Shown piece by piece: positions 8,871 through 16,422 of a stretch of DNA of 54,963 nucleotides. The stretch's first letter is position 1. Each line of letters starts with the position of its first letter. The notes under the pieces are model-generated. The model searched no databases. It was not told where the DNA came from and saw only the letters and a list, made by a program, of their open reading frames with translations. Position numbers and translations under genes: made by a program. The stretch lies in the IMG/VR virus record IMGVR_UViG_3300048030_000422, positions 1 through 54,963 of that record; one strand, 5' to 3'. This DNA comes from a virus.

Positions 8871-9292
8871 TCAATTTCCTCAAAACCACCTGCTGGTGTA
8901 AAATAATAGTTATCAAACTTTTTCATCTCTCTATGAAAAGATTGCATTTTATCTGCAGGGAATACAATACTTAAATTATTAACTATTCCTACTGATTTGT
9001 CAAGAACTTTTTTTGCTTTATTATGAATACATCGTCCAAAATGAAATCCTCCTAACAATATTTTTTTATGTTTCAAATCCTGTAAATCACAGGAATTAAT
9101 TCCTTGAAACCAATCGGATATTTCTCTGCCACTACCATCAACAAAAATATCAGCATATCTTTCTAATTCCGGAATCATTGATTTTAAGTAATGAGAAAAT
9201 GCAAAACATTGACTAAGAAGATCAGGAAACTGTTTTACATCTTCATCTTCACAATATTTCCAAGGATCTATTATTACAAACGCTGTTTTCAT
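8849..9292 (-). CDS. Small isochorismatase-fold-like protein, function uncertain
   Basis: The 147-residue protein starts with a hydrophobic strand ending in Asp (AFVIIDPW, D9). It later has ILLGGFHFGRCIHNKA, with Cys at 88. This resembles the cysteine-hydrolase (isochorismatase) layout of an N-terminal VIDxQ strand and a Gly-x-x-T-x-x-C-V nucleophile helix. The middle catalytic Lys cannot be placed with certainty and the protein is shorter than the usual 180-210 residues, so it may be a degenerate or non-enzymatic member. It overlaps the dehydrogenase gene by 4 nt and the rSAM gene by 22 nt, so it is certainly part of the same transcript. I would not assign a reaction. Confidence 0.4.
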   Translation of the reverse strand: MKTAFVIIDPWKYCEDEDVKQFPDLLSQCFAFSHYLKSMIPELERYADIFVDGSGREISDWFQGINSCDLQDLKHKKILLGGFHFGRCIHNKAKKVLDKSVGIVNNLSIVFPADKMQSFHREMKKFDNYYFTPAGGFEEIECISMKM

Positions 9293-10374
9293 TTATTATT
9301 TCCATAATCTAGCCAAGGATTAAAATTATAGGCTTTTTCTATAGGAGGATCATCTGGATGAACCAATACATAAACACTAGGATTTTCATCTACTATCCAG
9401 CCTCCGTGTTTTTTTACATAATACTGTACTAACAAACTATAACTTCCGTCAGTTAAATCTGTGTTTGATTTATAAGAATTACTACTAAATTTAATCTTGT
9501 TGCCGTACCGTAAAATATGCACCGCCATATTTTCGGCTTGCTTTTCTCTTGCTAGTGCTATGCCACCAAATAAATCATAACCTAAATTTAAATCTTCAGA
9601 TAATTTACGCAATGCTATATTATCTCTCGGATGACAAGGACCACCGTCTCCCATACCGGCCTTCATATAAGCATTACTCATAATTCTTTTAGTGCTGTTT
9701 GCTAGTGCATCTGTTACTACATCCACATTAATGTTTCCTTTTTTTACAGCCACATCCTGTATCATATTAACAATACCGAGTTTTGTGCTTATAAAGGTGT
9801 TATAAAATACTTTAATACATTCGCATTCGTCCCAAGTACCGGTAACTATACTACAATCGTTTTCTGTAATACTTTGGTAGAATTCTTCAAGCAACACATC
9901 CGGCTCGCCATTTTCTGTGCCAATCATAATCATTTCTGGATTCAACATATCATTTGCGACTGTTCCCATAGCAATTAAATAAGGATTATAACTTAAATTG
10001 GTATTTGTTACTAAAGGTGAAATTTGTTCACGCATAACACCAGGAAGCACTGTACTAATAACAACTAATCTTTGATTACGATTCATATGTTTATTGCATT
10101 CAATTACTGCTTCTTTAAGTTGAGTGTAATCAAAATCTTTTGCTGGCAGATGTGTAATAGGCAGACTGCCGTCATATTCGGATTGATGAGGTGTAGCAAC
10201 TGAAATAAAAACTATTTCTGCGCCGGAAACAGCTCCTTGTATATTAGGCCATAGCGTTATATGCTTGCTATGTTTTTTTATTTTATCGTATCCGTTAATA
10301 CAATGACCTTTTTGAGCTGCTGCTTCTGCGCAAGGCATTCCTAACTTTCCTAATCCTATAAAACTAACGTTCAT
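9289..10374 (-). CDS. UDP-glucose/GDP-mannose dehydrogenase family protein
   Basis: The 361-residue protein has the NAD-binding Rossmann motif GLGKLGMP at 7-14 with acidic D30 at the end of the second strand, an ISTVLPG segment, and K188/N192 in a helix resembling the catalytic helix of the family. The active-site motif GDGGPCHPRD spans 242-251, with the nucleophilic Cys at 247. Family members oxidise the C6 hydroxyl of a UDP- or GDP-sugar to a uronic acid using two NAD+. The key Cys is retained, so it is probably active. At 361 residues it is shorter than the usual ~390-450 because the C-terminal nucleotide-binding domain is trimmed; the sugar may differ from the standard one. It starts within TAATG, coupled to the upstream gene. 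Confidence 0.85.
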   Translation of the reverse strand: MNVSFIGLGKLGMPCAEAAAQKGHCINGYDKIKKHSKHITLWPNIQGAVSGAEIVFISVATPHQSEYDGSLPITHLPAKDFDYTQLKEAVIECNKHMNRNQRLVVISTVLPGVMREQISPLVTNTNLSYNPYLIAMGTVANDMLNPEMIMIGTENGEPDVLLEEFYQSITENDCSIVTGTWDECECIKVFYNTFISTKLGIVNMIQDVAVKKGNINVDVVTDALANSTKRIMSNAYMKAGMGDGGPCHPRDNIALRKLSEDLNLGYDLFGGIALAREKQAENMAVHILRYGNKIKFSSNSYKSNTDLTDGSYSLLVQYYVKKHGGWIVDENPSVYVLVHPDDPPIEKAYNFNPWLDYGNNK

Positions 10375-11453
10375 TAAACTGCTCCATTGGTAATTAAATT
10401 AAAATTATCGTACGTGGCATTTTTATTGTAAAGAACATTATATAACTCGAAATTATGTTTTACACGTTCAGCCATTTGATTTCTAATTTTAATTAAATGT
10501 TTTTCGTCGTATGTAGAAAATCTTTTTAAATTATCAACTATAATTTGTATCCTTGTTTGTAACGGCAAATCAAAATCATACGACTCGTCAATCCAAGGAG
10601 CAAATGTATAGTAACCTAAATCTCGCATCCTATCCAGTGTTCCAGGGCATCCTAAATTGATAAAGGGCATTCCTATTGCAGGAGCTTTAAAAGATTTTTC
10701 TGTAAGAAACATTTTATTATTATCAACCCAAGTTTCTGTATTTAGAAATAAAAAACTATATTTGCATTGTTTTGGAAATTTATAAACAGGATTCACATTT
10801 TTTAGATCCGGTTCATCTAAAATGTCGAATTTAAAATTTTTAAAATTTGTTTCAGGATGTTGTTCATAATATTGATACATTTGTTCATAAGCATCAGCAA
10901 AAGTAGTATATCCATATTTTGCTAGATTGTTTTCAAAAATCTTTTCTATAAGTGATGCTCTATGATATCTATAGGCTCTATTTAAATTCATATATATTTT
11001 TTTTGGTTTATACTTTACTACATTTTTTACTGGCTCTAAAAATTTATAAAATATAGGATTAGTAATATGAATTATGTTCGGGTCGTTTGTTTTACATTTT
11101 TCTGGGGAAACAATATAAATTTTTGATTGAATAAATTTGCTTATGCGTTTTACAGTTTCAATTAATGTTTTATTTGATTCTAGTAAATCGCATATTACAA
11201 TTTTATTTTTTTCTTTCTCTAAAAAATCTTTATGTCTATTTAAAAATCCAATGATTTCAAATTCCCATTTATCAATGTATATCTGGTCTTCGCTGTTTAT
11301 ATAAAAAATAGGAATAATTTTTGGATAATCATCATCACGTTTTGTATAAACGATTTCTGTATTAGCTTCCTTCAAGTAATCATCTGTAAAATCTAGTTGA
11401 GCATATCTTGTTTGGTCTTCGTCAAACAATAAAATAATATTTTTATCTTTCAT
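10374..11453 (-). CDS. Unrecognised protein, possible GT-B-type glycosyltransferase C-terminus
   Basis: I do not recognise this 359-residue protein with confidence. The N-terminal half alternates hydrophobic strands and charged helices. The C-terminal third contains MFLTEKSFKAPAIGMPFINL followed by a Gly-rich turn, then DLGYYTFAPWIDESYD. The E-K-S/T-F-K-A...G-x-P-F arrangement recalls the donor-binding EK helix in the C-terminal domain of some GT-B enzymes such as alpha-1,3-fucosyltransferases. That resemblance and the gene's place between glycosyltransferase-type genes and a nucleotide-sugar dehydrogenase support a sugar-transfer role, but this is inference. It overlaps the 74-residue gene upstream by 11 nt. 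Confidence 0.4.
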   Translation of the reverse strand: MKDKNIILLFDEDQTRYAQLDFTDDYLKEANTEIVYTKRDDDYPKIIPIFYINSEDQIYIDKWEFEIIGFLNRHKDFLEKEKNKIVICDLLESNKTLIETVKRISKFIQSKIYIVSPEKCKTNDPNIIHITNPIFYKFLEPVKNVVKYKPKKIYMNLNRAYRYHRASLIEKIFENNLAKYGYTTFADAYEQMYQYYEQHPETNFKNFKFDILDEPDLKNVNPVYKFPKQCKYSFLFLNTETWVDNNKMFLTEKSFKAPAIGMPFINLGCPGTLDRMRDLGYYTFAPWIDESYDFDLPLQTRIQIIVDNLKRFSTYDEKHLIKIRNQMAERVKHNFELYNVLYNKNATYDNFNLITNGAV

Positions 11454-11667
11454 AAATTAATTTTATATCCTTACCGGGGCCAACTTTACTTGGTAAATCT
11501 CCATATTGTTCAATATACCATTCTATTACAGCTATGTACCATTTTTGACTATTGTGATGCGCTTTTTTATTAAACTGCCAAATATTATCATTTGTTGCTT
11601 GCATAGTACTCAAAGCTCTAGCACTTTCTTTCTGCATTTCTCTTAATGTCAAATTACTTAAATCCAA
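11443..11667 (-). CDS. Small conserved-looking protein, function unknown
   Basis: The 74-residue soluble protein has two predicted helices and a WYIAVIEWYIEQYG segment followed by a Pro/Lys-rich tail. No Cys, signal peptide or membrane segment is visible. It is supported as a gene by its tight packing: it overlaps the methyltransferase-type gene by 14 nt upstream and the next gene by 11 nt downstream, on the same strand. I do not recognise its family. Confidence 0.55.
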   Translation of the reverse strand: MDLSNLTLREMQKESARALSTMQATNDNIWQFNKKAHHNSQKWYIAVIEWYIEQYGDLPSKVGPGKDIKLIYER

Positions 11668-12700
11668 TTTTCATAAACCTTTTGTACTTTGGCAATTCTA
11701 ATTCGCCTTCATATAACACAGTTGTCATTGGTAACTTATCACTAAACTCTTTTAAATCCTTGCTGCAATTGACGTGTTCTTCAATCTCAAAATAATCGTT
11801 TCCTTGTACAACAATTAATTTGCCATCTGGTATTCTATTGTACCATTCTGTAAAATTATGTATATGTTCGGAACTTGTATTGATTATAGTATCCGGCGTG
11901 TCCCATAATAATTCTTCTTCACCGTTTGATTTATAAACACGATAAACGTGATCGTCATTGAAGTTTATATCGTGTATATCTTGAACACTTGCTTTAAATT
12001 TCCAATCATCCACTACCCATTTTTTATTAAATATTTCTGCAATAGTAGGACAACTATTATCAACATCAAAACTTCTAATTTTTATAACATCTAAATTGTT
12101 TTCAAACATCATTGTTGCAAGTGTTCCATACCAGCCTGCACACAAAAAAACTGTTCCTAAACTCATACTTGTTTTTTTAAGTTCGTCTATTAACCATAAC
12201 TTACTTTCAAGTTGTCCTCTACTAAAGCAATCTTCGTCAAACTTAATTTCTTTTTCCAGCAATGTTTTAAAAGCATATACAAACTGACTATTAGTATAGT
12301 GTTCTAATAATCTCCATAAATCATAATAGTTGTCATTTAACACTAATCCTTTTAAATCTTTGCTTTTTAAAATCCTAAATATACTGTGTATATTTTTGTC
12401 AAGTACAGCTTTACGTAAATCTTCAGTGCCAGGTAATAATCTAAATAAGCTATGCAAGTTTTCTTCAAGTACCGCTTTACGTAAATCTTCAGTTTCTCCA
12501 ATTATGCGTTTATTATCAATTACACGAAATATACTATGCCAATTTTCTTCCATTACAGCTTTGCGCAAATCTTCATTACAATCCGATAATTTAAATATGC
12601 TTGTTAAATCTTGATCAATATATGCTCTGCGGAGATCTGAAAGACGCTCATCGTGTTTGTACAATAGCTCAAATCTGTCTAGTAACTTATAAATTTCCAT
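11654..12700 (-). CDS. N-terminal tandem helical repeats fused to a methyltransferase-like domain
   Basis: The 348-residue protein has two parts. Residues ~20-132 are five repeats of about 20-28 residues with consensus EDLRKAVxEENxHSIFRxL (near 20-40, 43-62, 71-90, 93-112, 114-132); each looks like a short helical hairpin. Residues ~180-348 resemble a class I SAM-dependent methyltransferase: GTVFLCAGWYGTLA near 182-195 in the place of the glycine-rich SAM loop, and an SFDVDNSCP acidic strand-2 end near 210. No specificity motif is recognisable. The repeats may bind a partner or acceptor. It overlaps the four-module gene upstream by 14 nt and the small gene downstream by 14 nt. Confidence 0.65.
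   Translation of the reverse strand: MEIYKLLDRFELLYKHDERLSDLRRAYIDQDLTSIFKLSDCNEDLRKAVMEENWHSIFRVIDNKRIIGETEDLRKAVLEENLHSLFRLLPGTEDLRKAVLDKNIHSIFRILKSKDLKGLVLNDNYYDLWRLLEHYTNSQFVYAFKTLLEKEIKFDEDCFSRGQLESKLWLIDELKKTSMSLGTVFLCAGWYGTLATMMFENNLDVIKIRSFDVDNSCPTIAEIFNKKWVVDDWKFKASVQDIHDINFNDDHVYRVYKSNGEEELLWDTPDTIINTSSEHIHNFTEWYNRIPDGKLIVVQGNDYFEIEEHVNCSKDLKEFSDKLPMTTVLYEGELELPKYKRFMKIGFK
12330..12645 (-). repeat. Tandem in-gene repeats encoding the DLRKAV units
   Basis: Imperfect direct repeats lie within the methyltransferase-fusion gene. A 20-base core is identical at 12408-12427 and 12474-12493, 66 bp apart, and a more diverged copy starts at about 12558. The close DNA identity of the two middle units suggests recent duplication, while the outer units have drifted. 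The copies keep reading frame, and only linker lengths differ. Confidence 0.7.
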
Positions 12701-14327
12701 TAAACTTTTCTCTTAACCAGTCAAAGTCGTTTATCATTTTCAGTAATTCAATATTTCCTTTGTTAGCACTTCCGTACATTGTACCTTCTTTTGCACCTTT
12801 TATTGCAAAATCTCCAAATGGTTTATCACGCCCAATTGATGACCAAATTTTAAGACGTCTATCAGTTTCAACATCTTTTTGTCTATCAATTACTTTACTA
12901 CTTAGCTTACAACATTCTCTAAAGGCACTTTTCCAAGTTTCGAATTCTCCTGTATTAAACGCAGTAATATTAGATACTTGTTGTATTGCTCTAAATTTAG
13001 AACTAATGCTTGTTGTCATATCTGGCTTACTAGTATCCATATCAATTGTTGCTTGCCTTGGGAATAATTTTACTCCGCCGTATCCATACACTAGCCCGTT
13101 AATGGGATTTCTACTACGCCAAACGTGAACGTGATCCCATTGCCAAACAGGAACTTGATAATTAAAATCAAAATCTTCAATTATATTAGCATCACCGTCT
13201 ACGATATAAAACATTGATGTTGTACACTGCTTTGCAGCTTCTATGTGTGCTTGGTGTATGCCTTTGACACCGTGTACACGCTTTGCATTAGGAACCTTTT
13301 CTTTGAGAAGACTATAATTTTCATCAGCATTTGGTTCTTGATAACTTATGAATACAACGTCATACGGCTTAGGATTACTAATTACTTTATTATGTTCTTT
13401 TTTATTTGCTATGAACATAAATTGCCATTCTCTTTGACTAATTTTACAATGTTTACTACATAATACAACACCGTCGTGATATTCACCATTAAGATATACG
13501 TGATTAATTTTCCTATCATATTCATTATCAAATGTAAAATATTCATCAAAAGTATAATCATCAACTAATTCAATATGGGCAGGAACTACATAAAACAGTT
13601 CTGTTTCTGATTTTTCTAATGCTTGTAAATAATCTTCATAACTGTCAACAAAATAAATTTCATATTTTGCAGGACCTGAACCTGTTTGGCTCCATTCTTT
13701 ACGTGCTACAGGAAATCTGTAATCAACTTCTTTTTTTGTTAAAGGCCGATTTTTACTACATAAAAATAAACCATTATATAATTTTTTGTCGTTTACTTGA
13801 TGCACAAATGCGTGATTCTGTTGTCGTAAATCTGACTTATGATGTGTTATGTAAAAGTCTTTAACTAGATTAGTGGCTTGTATATTTTTACTACTCATCC
13901 AAAACATTTGTGTTTTAGACTTTTCTAATGCAACACTATATTCTTCATAACTATCTATTTCAAAATAATCAAATGACTTTGGTGTACTTGCAGTAATTTC
14001 AACAAATTTTTTATTAATAAAAAATCTATAATCAATTTCTTTTTGTGAAATTTTTGATGTTTTTGGTACAAGACTTATGCCATCGTAATCATCGCCGTTT
14101 AAAAACATATGCACATATTTTTGACTCCATTCGTCAGGTTCATAATCAAAATGAAAGTCATCATTTATAACCAAGTCAGGATACACTATCCAAAAGAAGT
14201 TAGTAATACAACTTGCCTGTGCTTGTTCTATTGTTTCAGCACATTTAAGGGTCGGTATCTTAGATTTTAGAGCTTTTAACTCAGCTTGATACAAATTTTT
14301 GTTTGCAATTAGATAAACATCGTACAT
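12687..14327 (-). CDS. Four-module glycosyltransferase-like protein
   Basis: The 546-residue protein is built of four related modules (about 1-112, 113-213, 214-318, 319-546). Each starts with a strand (DVYLIA, DYFEID, YEIYFV, YDVVFIS). A stretch with FFWIVYP, MFWMSS, LFYVVP or MFYIVDGD follows, then an HxFxNG(D/E)YxDG or HVWRSRNPINGL segment. Only the last module has the DGD (377-379) expected of a metal- and nucleotide-sugar-binding GT-A site, plus the GYGGVKLFPR segment. The last module is homologous to the protein at 17788-18711. I infer one catalytic domain preceded by three degenerate copies, perhaps for acceptor binding. A sigma70-type promoter ends 6 nt before the ATG, so the message may be leaderless. 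Confidence 0.7.
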   Translation of the reverse strand: MYDVYLIANKNLYQAELKALKSKIPTLKCAETIEQAQASCITNFFWIVYPDLVINDDFHFDYEPDEWSQKYVHMFLNGDDYDGISLVPKTSKISQKEIDYRFFINKKFVEITASTPKSFDYFEIDSYEEYSVALEKSKTQMFWMSSKNIQATNLVKDFYITHHKSDLRQQNHAFVHQVNDKKLYNGLFLCSKNRPLTKKEVDYRFPVARKEWSQTGSGPAKYEIYFVDSYEDYLQALEKSETELFYVVPAHIELVDDYTFDEYFTFDNEYDRKINHVYLNGEYHDGVVLCSKHCKISQREWQFMFIANKKEHNKVISNPKPYDVVFISYQEPNADENYSLLKEKVPNAKRVHGVKGIHQAHIEAAKQCTTSMFYIVDGDANIIEDFDFNYQVPVWQWDHVHVWRSRNPINGLVYGYGGVKLFPRQATIDMDTSKPDMTTSISSKFRAIQQVSNITAFNTGEFETWKSAFRECCKLSSKVIDRQKDVETDRRLKIWSSIGRDKPFGDFAIKGAKEGTMYGSANKGNIELLKMINDFDWLREKFNGNL

Positions 14328-14333
14328 ACATTA

Positions 14334-14362
14334 ATTATACTAAGAAAAACTAATCTTGTCAA
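14334..14362 (-). promoter_or_regulatory. Sigma70-type promoter for the 14327-7785 minus-strand run
   Basis: On the minus strand TTGACA (14362-14357) is followed by exactly 17 nt and TATAAT (14339-14334), a perfect consensus. Only 6 nt separate the -10 box from the ATG at 14327, which would place transcription start at or next to the first base of the gene. Confidence 0.85.
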
Positions 14363-14368
14363 CATTAG

Positions 14369-14376
14369 AATAAATA
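14369..14376 (+). promoter_or_regulatory. T4-type late promoter for the fibre-like gene
   Basis: AATAAATA differs in one position from the T4 late consensus TATAAATA. With the usual spacing, transcription would start at about 14382, directly at the TAGGAG Shine-Dalgarno (14382-14387), giving a ~12-nt leader before ATG 14394. It lies 6 bases from the -35 box of the oppositely oriented early promoter. Confidence 0.7.
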
Positions 14377-14393
14377 CATTGTAGGAGAAAAGT

Positions 14394-15842
14394 ATGACTG
14401 ATTTTATACCCGGAGATTCGTATCGAATTGATATTGTAGGTGCTGATAGCACATTAATTATTGATAGCTGGCTAAGCCAAATTAAAGCAAATGTTGTTAA
14501 CAGAGATGGCGTTATTCAAGTTGATACAACATTTGGTAAGCTATACGGTCCTATGGTAGGAAATGTTGAGAATGAAGAAGGTGATGTACTAGTAAATGCT
14601 AGTAGTCGTACAGTTCATATGGATGTTGTCGGTAATTTAAAAGATTCTAACAATAACGTTGTAGTAGATGTACAACGGAGTTTGTTAAAAGGAAATTTTG
14701 AAGGTAATTTAGTTAACACTAACGGCGATATGATTTACGATGCGTCAACAAATACGTTGGTTGTAGATAGAATAGTAGGAGATTTATATGGAACTCATCA
14801 CGGAGAAGTTGAGTTAGTAGGATCTATTAGCGGAACAGTTAATGGCAATCTAATCGGATCAAGTAATGGTACACACTCGGGCGAAGTAATGGGTAATGTA
14901 ACAGGTGATCTACGTGGTGATGTAGTTGACGGCGAAGGCAACATTATGCTTAATGGCTCCAACGGTACTTTAAATGGAAATTTAAAAGGTGGTATATTAA
15001 CTCCAGACACAGATGAACACGTATTAACGTGGAATTCTACACTAAGACATCACGTTATTAGAGCAGGATTAGAACATCCTGATTCGCACAAATCTGTTTT
15101 AAAATTAGGCAATACTGACAGAGAAACTATGTATACAGGAAACATAAATTGGTATGATGATTCTCCTGTACTTACATTGCTAGATTATGATGGTACAGAT
15201 AAACCAAGTATACTTGCAGAATTTAATGGTTGTGTAATGGGCCAAGTAATTGATGAAAATAGAGCACCAGTGCTGACTGTAAATGAAGGACAAGTTAGAC
15301 TCGAAGGCGGTTCGACAGGTGAAATCAATATTGGTTACAACAGCACAGAAACAATACAAGTATATGCTGACAATATAAGTTATAAACTTCAATCAAACCC
15401 GGTTAACACTTCTAATTTAGGACAAGTAAATTATTTTGCTTTCAACGGTGACCACGAAAATATGCTTCCACTTAATCCTGGAGATCATTTGATGGTAAAC
15501 ACTTGTCACGCCTGGGACGGATTGTCATATAAAATCGGAGGCGGCTTTGGTTTTTATGCAAACACAGACGTAACACCAGATCCAGACTTAGAAATATATC
15601 CAACAGATTTTGCAATTACGTTAAGCGATGGAAAAAATTTGCCTAGTGCATTTTGGGATAATCCAACAGGATTAAATTTTGACGGTAAGGGTGTTTTAGC
15701 AGTGCCAATTATGAAGTCAAAAGGTTTTACAGAAGCAGAAAAAACTGATATTGATTATGCAGATGAAGGTATGATTATATTTAATAAATCAACCAAAAAG
15801 TTTCAAGGATACAATGGAACTAGTTGGGTTGATTTAGGATAG
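14394..15842 (+). CDS. Fibre-like structural protein with Gly-rich beta repeats
   Basis: The 482-residue protein has an N-terminal ~200 residues made of imperfect repeats of the type GNxxNxxGDxxVDxxxxxxxxxxxGxLxG. They end in a very Gly/Asn-rich run (about 125-200), which suggests a trimeric beta-helix or beta-prism shaft. The middle is beta-rich with no recognised domain. The C-terminus (DEGMIIFNKSTKKFQGYNGT) is like the ends of many phage fibre and appendage proteins. It is one of only two plus-strand genes in the accessory region and has its own late promoter and a strong TAGGAG site. Its 3' end overlaps the convergent GNAT-like gene by 23 nt. I infer an adsorption or decoration fibre; it could be the target of the surrounding modification enzymes. 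Confidence 0.72.
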   Translation: MTDFIPGDSYRIDIVGADSTLIIDSWLSQIKANVVNRDGVIQVDTTFGKLYGPMVGNVENEEGDVLVNASSRTVHMDVVGNLKDSNNNVVVDVQRSLLKGNFEGNLVNTNGDMIYDASTNTLVVDRIVGDLYGTHHGEVELVGSISGTVNGNLIGSSNGTHSGEVMGNVTGDLRGDVVDGEGNIMLNGSNGTLNGNLKGGILTPDTDEHVLTWNSTLRHHVIRAGLEHPDSHKSVLKLGNTDRETMYTGNINWYDDSPVLTLLDYDGTDKPSILAEFNGCVMGQVIDENRAPVLTVNEGQVRLEGGSTGEINIGYNSTETIQVYADNISYKLQSNPVNTSNLGQVNYFAFNGDHENMLPLNPGDHLMVNTCHAWDGLSYKIGGGFGFYANTDVTPDPDLEIYPTDFAITLSDGKNLPSAFWDNPTGLNFDGKGVLAVPIMKSKGFTEAEKTDIDYADEGMIIFNKSTKKFQGYNGTSWVDLG

Positions 15843-16422
15843 GAATAACTGCTTCGGCTTCTGGCCACCTAGTCGAAGATAAAGTTTCGTAAAATTTATC
15901 AACATTAATTTTCCAAAAAGTTTGAAATGTTCCTTTGTATTCAAGCTCTACAGGATTTTGAAGAACACCTGCTTTGTGAAAATACTTTGCCCAAAAATTA
16001 TGCACTTTATTTTGACTACCGACATCACCGGTGTGTGTGCTAAGATATAAAGGTTTATCTCTACCGATGCCTTCAATACAAGCAGGCAACAAAAATTGCG
16101 AAGCGTGTGAATAATGTATATCGGTCTTCCCTTTAAGACTCTTTACTCTATCTTTTCCGATTAAATGAGTTAACACACAAGTTCTTGCACCGATACGGTA
16201 TGCATTTTTTCCTAGTATTCCTAACTCTTCTAATTTATGTGCAACTACTGTTCCTACAACTCTATTATTAAAAAGTAATAACCAAAGTTTTGCATCTTCG
16301 TATTTTTTAATATAATCTATAAGCATTTCTTGGCTGCTGTTATTATAGAATTTTTTCTTGTGTGCTTCAATAAAAAAATCAGTTAGGTCTATATCGTTAT
16401 TGTATAATTTTACTTCAAACAT
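15820..16422 (-). CDS. GNAT-like N-acyltransferase, tentative
   Basis: The ~200-residue protein starts MFEVKLYNND. A strand-turn-strand LWLLLFNNRVVGTVVAHKLEE resembles strands 2-4 of the GNAT fold, where the protein senses substrate and V-bulge residues hold acyl-CoA. The family's R/Q-x-x-G-x-G/A loop is not clear, so the call rests on overall pattern. I chose ATG 16422-16420, which overlaps the upstream rSAM stop by 8 nt as is normal in this operon; a longer frame from a TTG at 16470 would overlap by 56 nt. It is the last gene of the run behind the 21285-21313 promoter. Confidence 0.45.
   Translation of the reverse strand: MFEVKLYNNDIDLTDFFIEAHKKKFYNNSSQEMLIDYIKKYEDAKLWLLLFNNRVVGTVVAHKLEELGILGKNAYRIGARTCVLTHLIGKDRVKSLKGKTDIHYSHASQFLLPACIEGIGRDKPLYLSTHTGDVGSQNKVHNFWAKYFHKAGVLQNPVELEYKGTFQTFWKINVDKFYETLSSTRWPEAEAVIPILNQPN
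15852..15878. terminator. Stem-loop at the convergent gene ends (weak terminator candidate)
   Basis: An 8-bp stem, including one G-U pair on the plus-strand transcript (15852-15859 with 15871-15878), encloses an 11-nt loop. It lies 10 nt after the fibre-like gene stop and inside the 3' end of the GNAT-like gene. There is no T-tract after it, so termination would be inefficient or the fold may be chance. Confidence 0.3.

Noticed and set aside
12601-13128. A 175-residue plus-strand frame opposite the repeat/methyltransferase and four-module genes
   Set aside because: It crosses two overlapping real genes and has no promoter or ribosome site.
14394-15842. A diversity-generating retroelement acting on the fibre gene
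   Set aside because: No reverse transcriptase or template repeat is visible nearby, and no adenine-biased variable repeat was seen at its 3' end.
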